From Clostridiales bacterium (GTDB lineage: Bacteria > Bacillota > Clostridia > Monoglobales > WRBX01), in the NCBI GenBank assembly GCA_031261985.1, contig JAISIR010000013.1, positions 1 through 32,901 on the forward strand: a DNA stretch of 32,901 bases, given 5' to 3'. Each line of letters starts with the position of its first letter. Within the stretch, counting starts at the first letter, position 1. The translations under genes were made by a program, and so were the position numbers. Shown piece after piece: positions 28,077 through 32,901 of this stretch. Below the pieces are notes generated by a model. That model was given only the letters and a program-made list of their open reading frames with translations, was not told the origin of the DNA and made no database searches.

Positions 28077-28102
28077 GAATTTAAACAATTCAATTTATAT
28101 AT

Positions 28103-28137
28103 AAAAACAATGGTTAACGTATAGCCATTGTTTTTTG
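28103..28137 (+). terminator. Intrinsic terminator closing the glycogen/paralogue transcript
   Basis: ACAATGG (28107-28113) pairs with CCATTGT (28125-28131), with inner pairs GGTTA/TAGCC and a T6 run. It is the only strong terminator seen after glgB, so everything from glgB or glgA to 28076 could be one transcript. Confidence 0.9.
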
Positions 28138-28174
28138 ATATTGCGATTGATAGCAAGCAGATTAACTTAAAAAC

Positions 28175-28203
28175 TTGACAGAGTTTACTAAAGGTAGTAT
28201 AAT
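28175..28203 (+). promoter_or_regulatory. Consensus promoter of the zeta-like kinase gene
   Basis: TTGACA (28175-28180), a 17-bp spacer, TATAAT (28198-28203). Confidence 0.88.
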
Positions 28204-28209
28204 AGGAAC

Positions 28210-28320
28210 AGATTTTCGGCAGCTTGTCGCCAAAAACATCTAAATAACTTTAGAAGCGAAGCGCGATTTATTCGCGCGCAGCGTATTTATATAATAGCAA
28301 CATTAGATAGGGGTAAAAAC
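28210..28320 (+). other. Structured 5' leader of the zeta-like gene
   Basis: About 110 untranslated bases follow the promoter. They contain a perfect hairpin GCGCGA-TTTAT-TCGCGC (28261-28277) and a weaker GGC/GCC stem near 28227-28240. No T-run follows, so it is not a terminator, and no known riboswitch pattern is recognised. AGGGG at 28309-28313 is the ribosome site. Confidence 0.4.
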
Positions 28321-29172
28321 ATGAAAATCACGGTTGAATCCATGGGAAAGGCGTTTAAAATAGCGGCTCAAAATGCAATAATCGAGGCGCACAATAACGG
28401 GCTTGCGACGACTCACGGGGACGGAGAGACCCTTTATACTTTAGAGCCTAGTGGTGTGGCGCGCGAGATAATCTCGCCTACTGTTCGCACAAATATAGCA
28501 GAAACAAAGCTCGCCCCTTCACGTGAGCTTATAGTTTTTGCAGGGCCTAACGGTTCTGGCAAGTCTACCTTAACGCGCGAGTGGCTCGCAGAAAATCCGC
28601 AATACAAAGCTGCCATTTACGTAAACGCTGATGATATTAAAAAAGAAGGATGTTTTTCAAGCGAAGCTGCCCGTGGTTATTCTTATGAAGAGAAATTTAA
28701 TATAATCGCGCAAACAGACGAGGATATCTCTAAGAATCCGCTGCAACTTGCGCGCTATCGTGACGACCTTATCGCCGCCAAAATTGCCGACGACCTTCGC
28801 AAAAGGGTTATCGATAAGGGCGATAATGCGCTGATTATGGAAACTGTGCTTTCGACGCCGCGGAATTTGGAGCTTATGCGCGAGGCAAAAAAGGCGGGAT
28901 ACGAGATTACAACTGTCTACGTCCTCACCCAGAACCCCGAGATAAATGTAGCTAGAGTTGCAAACCGTGCAAGTTTGGGCGGTCATGAGGTCCCGAAAGA
29001 TTCTATTATCCGCAGATACGACGCGTGCTTACGCCTTTTAGGTGACGTTATTTCTGCATCTGATAATATCATGGTTTTTGACAACTCTGGGGAAACACCT
29101 AAGCTTTCATTTGACAAAAAAATATCTATACCGAAGCAACAGCCGAAGCTAAAACCCGAGTATAGATTATAG
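28321..29172 (+). CDS. Zeta-toxin-like P-loop kinase with N-terminal extension
   Basis: A 283-residue protein. Residues 1-64 form an extra module (FKIAAQNAIIEAHNNGLAT, then THGDGETLYTLEPSG); the zeta-type kinase begins at about 67. Walker A GPNGSGKST is at 75-83, NADDI at 102-106, and a catalytic-type METVLSTPRNLELM at about 173-186, followed by VYVLTQNPEINVARVANR and GGHEVPKDSIIRRY, all classic zeta family signatures. Zeta toxins phosphorylate UDP-N-acetylglucosamine-type sugars and block wall synthesis; other members act on different substrates. No epsilon-type antitoxin gene is adjacent: the promoter region lies upstream and tRNA-Gly downstream. The N-terminal module might act in cis as antitoxin, or the kinase may be non-toxic; both are inference. 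Confidence 0.88.
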   Translation: MKITVESMGKAFKIAAQNAIIEAHNNGLATTHGDGETLYTLEPSGVAREIISPTVRTNIAETKLAPSRELIVFAGPNGSGKSTLTREWLAENPQYKAAIYVNADDIKKEGCFSSEAARGYSYEEKFNIIAQTDEDISKNPLQLARYRDDLIAAKIADDLRKRVIDKGDNALIMETVLSTPRNLELMREAKKAGYEITTVYVLTQNPEINVARVANRASLGGHEVPKDSIIRRYDACLRLLGDVISASDNIMVFDNSGETPKLSFDKKISIPKQQPKLKPEYRL

Positions 29173-29191
29173 AAAATAATGATGAAATCTT

Positions 29192-29265
29192 TGGAGCGGG
29201 TGATGAGAATCGAACTCACACAACAAGCTTGGAAGGCTTGGATTCTACCATTGAACTACACCCGC
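29192..29265 (-). tRNA. tRNA-Gly (TCC)
   Basis: A 74-base cloverleaf with encoded CCA. The acceptor arm is GCGGGTG, and the anticodon loop CTTCCAA gives TCC, reading GGA. It converges on the zeta-like gene; no clear terminator lies in the 19 bases between. Confidence 0.97.
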
Positions 29266-29314
29266 GAAAAAATTGAGAAGTTCATTCTCAAATAATAATA
29301 TTGCAACAAAAGTA

Positions 29315-29343
29315 ATTATATACTATTTTTAAAAAAATGTCAA
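29315..29343 (-). promoter_or_regulatory. Promoter of tRNA-Gly
   Basis: Leftward TTGACA (29338-29343), a 17-bp spacer, TATAAT (29315-29320), 50 bp before the tRNA. Confidence 0.88.
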
Positions 29344-29395
29344 TACTTTTACAAAATTACTCTCAAAATAATATGTTTACCCGAAAGTATGTGTA

Positions 29396-29620
29396 TTAAA
29401 CAATCTCGCACGGAACTTTAATGTTGTTAAGTTTATGTAAGTGCTTGCGCCTGTGTGATTGATTACCAGACATTATATTGAGTTCAAATTTTTTGCAACA
29501 AAAATCACAAGTAACCACACCATGATGCTTACACAGAACATTATTCCCAAAAGGTATTTTAGTAGAGTTAACGCATAGCTTGCACTGTGGCACTTCGCGT
29601 AAAATTGTAACATTTTTCAT
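29396..29620 (-). CDS. Small Cys/His-rich protein, probable metal binder
   Basis: A 74-residue protein beginning MKNVTILREVPQCKLC. Cysteines are arranged as CKLC, then CKHHG, then CDFCCKKF, followed by a basic stretch (SHRRKHLHKL). This looks like a small zinc-ribbon-type fold. Short clostridial proteins with a comparable CxxC ... C-KHG ... CKKF pattern exist, but their role is unknown to me. The ATG at 29618-29620 is preferred, because GGAG at 29630-29633 lies 9 bases upstream; an ATG at 29635 overlaps this site. It begins 54 bases behind the SPFH gene on the same strand and may be transcribed with it. Confidence 0.65.
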   Translation of the reverse strand: MKNVTILREVPQCKLCVNSTKIPFGNNVLCKHHGVVTCDFCCKKFELNIMSGNQSHRRKHLHKLNNIKVPCEIV

Positions 29621-29674
29621 AGGTAATATCTCCATAATACATAAAATTATCTGAGTAACAAATATAGCTAATTC

Positions 29675-30589
29675 CTATTGTTGAGCATTATTCGGTTTAG
29701 TATTAACATTAGTCAAGTTTCTGCCGGCAACTATCGATTGAATAATCTGGTTCTGTAAATCGTGCAACCCAGCAGGAGAAGCAGGAAGCATCAAGGTACT
29801 ATTGCCATATTCAGCAAATTGCGAAAGCGTGTCCATATATTGGTTAAGCATCAAAAGCGTAATAATTTTTGTATCATCAATGCCAAACTGGCTAAGCTGA
29901 TTTATAGAGGCAGAAAGACCGTTAATAATCTCTTGACGTTGCTGCGATAAACCCAAACCACGCAGACGTTGTTCCTCGGCATTAGCTTGCGCCTTTGTAA
30001 CTATCTGAATCTTTTCGGCCTCGGCTAACTCTTGAGCAGCTTGACGTTGACGCTGAGCTGCATTGATTGCGTTCATAGATTGCTTAACCTCGGCAGCTGG
30101 GTCGATAGAAGTGATAAGGGTTTTAACGATGATGAAACCAAAGCTAGTCATGCCCTCTGCAACAGTTTGTTGAACTTGAACAGCAATAGCCTCTTTATTC
30201 TCGAACGCTAAATCTAAAGTCATGGTAGGTATAGACGAGCGAATTGCATCGGCAATGTATGATTGAATTTGAGTTTCGGGGTTAGATAATTCGTAATAAG
30301 CGGTAGAAATTTTATTAGGGTCAACGCGGAATTGAGTAGAAACAACAACATCGACAAAAACGTTATCTTGAGTTTTTGTCTCAAGTGTAGCTTGAAGAGA
30401 TTTAATTCTTAAATCCAAAGTTGCAACAGGGCGGTCGATAACAGGAATTTTAAAGGATAAGCCAGGGTTAGCTATACGCGTGAACTTACCTAAACGCTCG
30501 ATAACCTTAGCTTGCTGCTGGTTCGTAACAACGAACGGACCAAGAATAATAAACACTATAACAAACACGATAAATAGAAAAATTCCCAT
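29675..30589 (-). CDS. SPFH/band 7 membrane protein (stomatin-like)
   Basis: A 304-residue protein. One N-terminal membrane helix (about 2-22, IFLFIVFVIVFIILGPFVV) is followed by the SPFH core: VIERLGKFTRIANPGLSFKIP, LDLRIKSLQ and TQDNVFVDVVVSTQFRV. Next comes a long helical coiled-coil region rich in Ala, Gln and Glu (AAQRQRQAAQELAEAEKIQ, then QANAEEQRLRG), and a Gln/Asn-rich end. SPFH proteins form large ring assemblies that organise membrane domains and control proteases such as FtsH. No NfeD partner is adjacent. The ATG at 30587-30589 follows GAGGTG with a 7-9-base gap; the longer in-frame start lies before this ribosome site. Confidence 0.92.
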   Translation of the reverse strand: MGIFLFIVFVIVFIILGPFVVTNQQQAKVIERLGKFTRIANPGLSFKIPVIDRPVATLDLRIKSLQATLETKTQDNVFVDVVVSTQFRVDPNKISTAYYELSNPETQIQSYIADAIRSSIPTMTLDLAFENKEAIAVQVQQTVAEGMTSFGFIIVKTLITSIDPAAEVKQSMNAINAAQRQRQAAQELAEAEKIQIVTKAQANAEEQRLRGLGLSQQRQEIINGLSASINQLSQFGIDDTKIITLLMLNQYMDTLSQFAEYGNSTLMLPASPAGLHDLQNQIIQSIVAGRNLTNVNTKPNNAQQ

Positions 30590-30642
30590 CAAAAAACACC
30601 TCGTTATAAATATTACACAATAACTCATTAAACTACATGACA

Positions 30643-30671
30643 ATTATATAATACTTTTAATGAGGTGTCAA
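30643..30671 (-). promoter_or_regulatory. Promoter of the SPFH gene, overlapping the yabQ stop
   Basis: Leftward TTGACA (30666-30671), a 17-bp spacer, TATAAT (30643-30648). The TGA of yabQ (30668-30670) is part of the -35, so the SPFH gene is an independent vegetative unit rather than part of the sporulation operon. Confidence 0.85.
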
Positions 30672-31168
30672 ACCCTAGAGGTGTATTTTTTCAAATTTTT
30701 AATATTTCTGTAACACAATTGTAACAATTTTGTAACATTTCTTTTTACCCAATTGTAGATCCATTTAAAAATAGCAATGATGGGTGTAAAAATCCAACAT
30801 AAAATTTTAATTATAGGCTTAAAAATGAATTTGATTATAAATCGAGCCATATTAAATATAAGTTTTAGCAAAAATATAGTAAATTTGTCGGATATACTTT
30901 TGATATATTTAAAGTAAATATAGCAACCTAAAATTAGCGATAATGGTTGGAAAATTCTAAGATTACCGTTGTTAGTTACCGTCAACATTTGAATAACCCA
31001 AATTGCAGAAATTATCCAAAAAATAACATCTTGTAGCACTAACATTATTCTGGAAATCTTAAACGAGCGTCTAAATAAACGCAATAAGTCAAAAACGTAG
31101 GAAATTACAACCCCGCATACGAATATCGAGAAGAAATAGTAAATTTGCATAGAAGTAGTTATTTCCAT
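30668..31168 (-). CDS. yabQ: Sporulation protein YabQ
   Basis: A 166-residue membrane protein needed for spore cortex formation in Bacillus (family knowledge). Membrane segments lie at about 8-27, 40-60, 72-88 and 97-135; GVVISYVFDLLRLFRRSFK and a repeated hydrophobic-aromatic end (FIFKPIIKILCWIF) are characteristic. The tail is basic (NIKNLKKYTSRV). The start ATG is one base after the yabP stop and lacks a clear ribosome site, so it depends on coupling to yabP. The usual next gene, divIC, is not here; an SPFH gene follows instead. Confidence 0.85.
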   Translation of the reverse strand: MEITTSMQIYYFFSIFVCGVVISYVFDLLRLFRRSFKISRIMLVLQDVIFWIISAIWVIQMLTVTNNGNLRIFQPLSLILGCYIYFKYIKSISDKFTIFLLKLIFNMARFIIKFIFKPIIKILCWIFTPIIAIFKWIYNWVKRNVTKLLQLCYRNIKNLKKYTSRV

Positions 31169-31169
31169 A

Positions 31170-31460
31170 TTATTTAAATAGACGGTTCAAAAGGCTAGGC
31201 TTTTCCTTTTCCGCCACCTGATACGCAAAATCATCAATTTGACCATCAATCTCTAGCTCACCGATATCCACATTAAGCTTATTAATTTTAAAATCGCGCC
31301 CATGTAGCACTAACGGACCCAACGTAGTTTCTAAAATCACACTTTCATCATCAAAACTAATTACATCTGTAACCCCGCTAACGCTTGCACGCGCACGATT
31401 TTCGATAATTACATTGCTCTGCTCAAACATTGCGTTCTGAGCGTTTCCTAATTGTTCCAT
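31170..31460 (-). CDS. yabP: Sporulation protein YabP
   Basis: A 96-residue protein of the YabP/YqfC family, acting in the mother cell during spore coat and cortex assembly. Recognisable parts are NRARASVSGVTDVISFDDESVIL (here noted as RASVSGVTDVISFDDE), LVLHGRDFKINKLNVD and the close GELEIDGQIDDFAY. AAAGGGG lies before the ATG. A sigma-E-type promoter sits in the 81-bp gap upstream, and yabQ follows at once, so the two form a sporulation-specific unit separate from rqcP. Confidence 0.9.
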   Translation of the reverse strand: MEQLGNAQNAMFEQSNVIIENRARASVSGVTDVISFDDESVILETTLGPLVLHGRDFKINKLNVDIGELEIDGQIDDFAYQVAEKEKPSLLNRLFK

Positions 31461-31501
31461 AAAAATTGCCCCTTTACCTAGTGTAAAAACTAATATAGAG
31501 C

Positions 31502-31530
31502 AATTTATGCGTAAAATTAATATAATATGA
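31502..31530 (-). promoter_or_regulatory. Probable sigma-E (mother-cell) promoter of yabPQ
   Basis: Leftward TCATATT (31524-31530), a 14-bp spacer, CATAAATT (31502-31509). The Bacillus sigma-E consensus is KMATATT, 14-15 bp, CATACAnT: the -35 matches fully, and the -10 differs at one fixed base. yabPQ are known sigma-E genes. Confidence 0.72.
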
Positions 31531-31541
31531 CTAAAATTCGA

Positions 31542-31784
31542 TTAATCTATAACTTCGTACATGCTAGCAGCCTCGTCTTTTTTAGTAAATTCAGGCGTAG
31601 CGACGACTTTTGCTTTTAGCACGTTGGTCCCAAATTTAATCTCAATTATATCGCCGGGGGATACATCCGTCCCAGCTTTTGCGACCTTATCATTAACGCA
31701 AATTCTTCCGCTATCAGCAGCATCTTTAGCGATTGTGCGACGCTTGATTATGCGCGAAACTTTTAAAAATTTATCTAGTCGCAT
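31542..31784 (-). CDS. rqcP: S4-domain RNA-binding protein RqcP (YabO)
   Basis: An 80-residue protein made of one S4 domain: MRLDKFLKVSRIIKRRTIAK, DSGRICVNDKVAKAGTDVSPGD, IEIKFGTN. RqcP binds the 50S subunit with RqcH and drives poly-alanine tailing during ribosome rescue in Firmicutes. AAGGGG lies upstream of the ATG. It follows HU, separated by a terminator, and precedes yabP: the conserved hup-rqcP-yabP-yabQ order. No clear sigma-A promoter was identified ahead of it; TATAAT-like sequence is present near 31830, without a good -35. Confidence 0.92.
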   Translation of the reverse strand: MRLDKFLKVSRIIKRRTIAKDAADSGRICVNDKVAKAGTDVSPGDIIEIKFGTNVLKAKVVATPEFTKKDEAASMYEVID

Positions 31785-31867
31785 TCTTTAATTCGCCCCT
31801 TTTATAATAATATCCGATACATAATTATATTAACTAGCAAAAAGATTCACTAAAATTACAATTTAGC

Positions 31868-31901
31868 AAAAATATAAGGCGCAACCGATTAAAATTGCGC
31901 C
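31868..31901 (-). terminator. Intrinsic terminator of the HU gene
   Basis: GGCGCAA (31878-31884) pairs with TTGCGCC (31895-31901); read leftward it is followed by TTATATTTTTG. Confidence 0.8.
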
Positions 31902-31931
31902 CTATTTAACTTAAAGTAATGTAAATTAATA

Positions 31932-32207
31932 TTAACCGTTTACAGCATCTTTAAGATTCTTACCAGCTTTGAAACCTACATTATTGCTAGCAGCAATCAT
32001 GATTTTTGCACGAGTCTTAGGGTTTACACCTTCGTGTGCAGCGCGTTTGCGAACTTCAAATGTGCCGAAGCCAACAAGTTGTACAGATTCACCTTTAGAA
32101 AGAGCCTCTGTAACAGCAGCGATAAAAGCATCAACAGCAGCGGTTGAATCTTTTTTTGTAAAATTAGTTTTTGATGCAACAACATCAACTAGACCAGCTT
32201 TGTTCAT
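31932..32207 (-). CDS. hup: HU family DNA-binding protein
   Basis: A 91-residue HU homologue of normal length, a nucleoid protein that bends DNA as a dimer. The N-terminal helices (MNKAGLVDVVASKTNFTKKD), VQLVGFGTFEVRKRAAHEGVNPKT (the DNA-binding beta arm; NPKT is diagnostic) and PGK-region replacement FKAGKNLKDAVN at the end are visible. The arm sequence (AKIMIAASNNVGF) is somewhat divergent from the common VGRNPQTGE/IPAS pattern. AAAGGA lies 10 bases before the ATG at 32205-32207. Its promoter is consensus and is spanned by a 10-bp palindrome. Confidence 0.96.
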   Translation of the reverse strand: MNKAGLVDVVASKTNFTKKDSTAAVDAFIAAVTEALSKGESVQLVGFGTFEVRKRAAHEGVNPKTRAKIMIAASNNVGFKAGKNLKDAVNG

Positions 32208-32288
32208 ACTAAACAAATCCTTTCGAGTTTTAGTAATATAAATTAGAAATTTTTGCGAAAAAGTAGGCAAAACTTCGATTTAATTCTC

Positions 32289-32328
32289 TAAACAAATACA
32301 TAATATACTATTTGTTTAAGTTTGTCAA
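32289..32328 (-). promoter_or_regulatory. HU promoter embraced by a 10-bp inverted repeat
   Basis: Leftward TTGACA (32323-32328), a 17-bp spacer, TATTAT (32300-32305). TAAACAAATA (32289-32298) and TATTTGTTTA (32309-32318) form a perfect inverted repeat with a 10-base centre that contains the -10, a natural operator position. Confidence 0.75.
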
Positions 32329-32442
32329 GGTTTTTTTTATATTTTTTCTTAGTTTTGCAATATTTAAGCGATATTTTTCATCAAATTAATCAAACAAAGG
32401 TAGAAAAAGCCTACAAAAAACGACGTCGACAATTATTTGCCA

Positions 32443-32901
32443 TTATTTAGCAACTGCTTTCCTAATCCTGCCGACAGCAAGCCCGCCAACAATTCCTGCG
32501 GTAATCATTTCTACTATTGCATTAACGCCAGCCCACATAATAATGAACTCAACATATTGTGCAGGCAAAAAGCCATTATTTCTAAATACAATCCAAATTC
32601 CACCAAGAACCATTATAGTGTGCATTAAAGTACCAAAAGCGGCAGAAAACACACCATTAACAACGCGAGAGGCAGTTGAATTCTTAATAAAAATACTAAT
32701 AAAAGGTTGCAAACCATCGTAAATATAGCGAACAATTAACGGGAATAAAACGCGTGGAACGACGGCAATTAGTAAACTCCAAAAGTTTCCGCCATTAGCA
32801 AAAGGAGAGAATGCGAAGGCAGATAGCGGATTTGGAGGCATAAACGTCCAAACTATTAAAGACGAAATACCCATTACAAATCCCAAAATTAACCCAGCTT
32901 T
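32443..32901 (-). CDS. ECF-type transporter S component (5' truncated by window)
   Basis: The frame is open to the right edge; 152 codons are visible. It is a hydrophobic protein with about five membrane segments: GLILGFVMGISSLIVWTF, the short loop MPPNPLSAFAFSPF, AVVPRVLFPLIVRYIY, AAFGTLMHTIMVLGGIWIVF and a last helix pair ending AGIVGGLAVGRIRKA. The FSP, VPR, GTLxxT and LGG pattern is that of energy-coupling-factor vitamin-uptake S components. The substrate cannot be told, since the N-terminal segment is missing. No terminator is clearly visible between its stop and the HU promoter. Confidence 0.75.
   Translation of the reverse strand, partial: KAGLILGFVMGISSLIVWTFMPPNPLSAFAFSPFANGGNFWSLLIAVVPRVLFPLIVRYIYDGLQPFISIFIKNSTASRVVNGVFSAAFGTLMHTIMVLGGIWIVFRNNGFLPAQYVEFIIMWAGVNAIVEMITAGIVGGLAVGRIRKAVAK

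Noticed and set aside
28210-28320. Known riboswitch in the zeta leader
   Set aside because: Only simple hairpins are seen; no pattern of a known riboswitch class, and no terminator or ribosome-site sequestration is evident.
32425-32435. CGACGTCG near the end of the ECF gene as a terminator
   Set aside because: The self-complementary 8-mer leaves no loop, so a transcript hairpin could not form properly.

Overview
This window reads as a chromosomal segment from a low-GC, spore-forming member of the Clostridia (Firmicutes), most likely an uncultured gut-type lineage. The grounds are sporulation genes (YmxH-type PRC-barrel protein, YabP, YabQ), a glgB-glgC-glgD-glgA-glgP glycogen cluster with the Firmicutes-type GlgD subunit, a Firmicutes-type Cys-rich segment in AlaRS, AGGAGG-like ribosome sites before almost every gene, and many near-consensus sigma-A promoters with a 17-bp spacer. 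No database search was possible, so taxonomy is inference.

Layout. 1-1851: end of a P-type Mg2+ ATPase gene, overlapped by a gene for a two-anchor membrane protein with WG-like repeats. 1897-2467: rpsT (TTG start) and initiator tRNA-fMet with a terminator. 2470-3741: an eroded island behind the tRNA, with paired direct repeats, a small gene remnant, a Panacea-domain antitoxin overlapping a two-helix membrane protein (candidate toxin-antitoxin pair), and the last codons of a tyrosine recombinase. 3774-5703: three unrecognised genes, each with the same PhoP-like direct-repeat box 14-15 bp upstream of its -35. 5770-6371: short repeats, hairpins and a tRNA-Lys/tRNA-Phe unit. 6516-13170: ymxH facing a leftward housekeeping unit alaS-HIT-ftsK-folD; this AlaRS lacks about 99 residues of its editing domain. 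13268-16163: a class 3 lipase divergent from ligA.

16216-26868 is the glycogen block: branching enzyme, ADP-glucose pyrophosphorylase (GlgC plus GlgD), synthase, phosphorylase and a cytosolic GH13 hydrolase. Together they can build glycogen from glucose-1-phosphate, branch it, degrade it by phosphorolysis and trim oligosaccharides. It has promoters ahead of glgB and glgA. Two tandem paralogous membrane-anchored proteins of unknown role follow (26912-28076).

28175-29343: a stand-alone zeta-toxin-like kinase with its own promoter and structured leader, then tRNA-Gly on the other strand. 29396-32901, all leftward: a truncated ECF-type S component at the right edge, HU (with a palindrome over its promoter), RqcP, YabP-YabQ with a convincing sigma-E promoter, an SPFH/band-7 protein and a small Cys-rich protein.

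Most worth a second look: the Panacea/membrane-protein pair, the three-gene PhoP-box-like regulon of unknown proteins, the AlaRS with a shortened editing domain, and the tandem membrane paralogues behind the glycogen genes.
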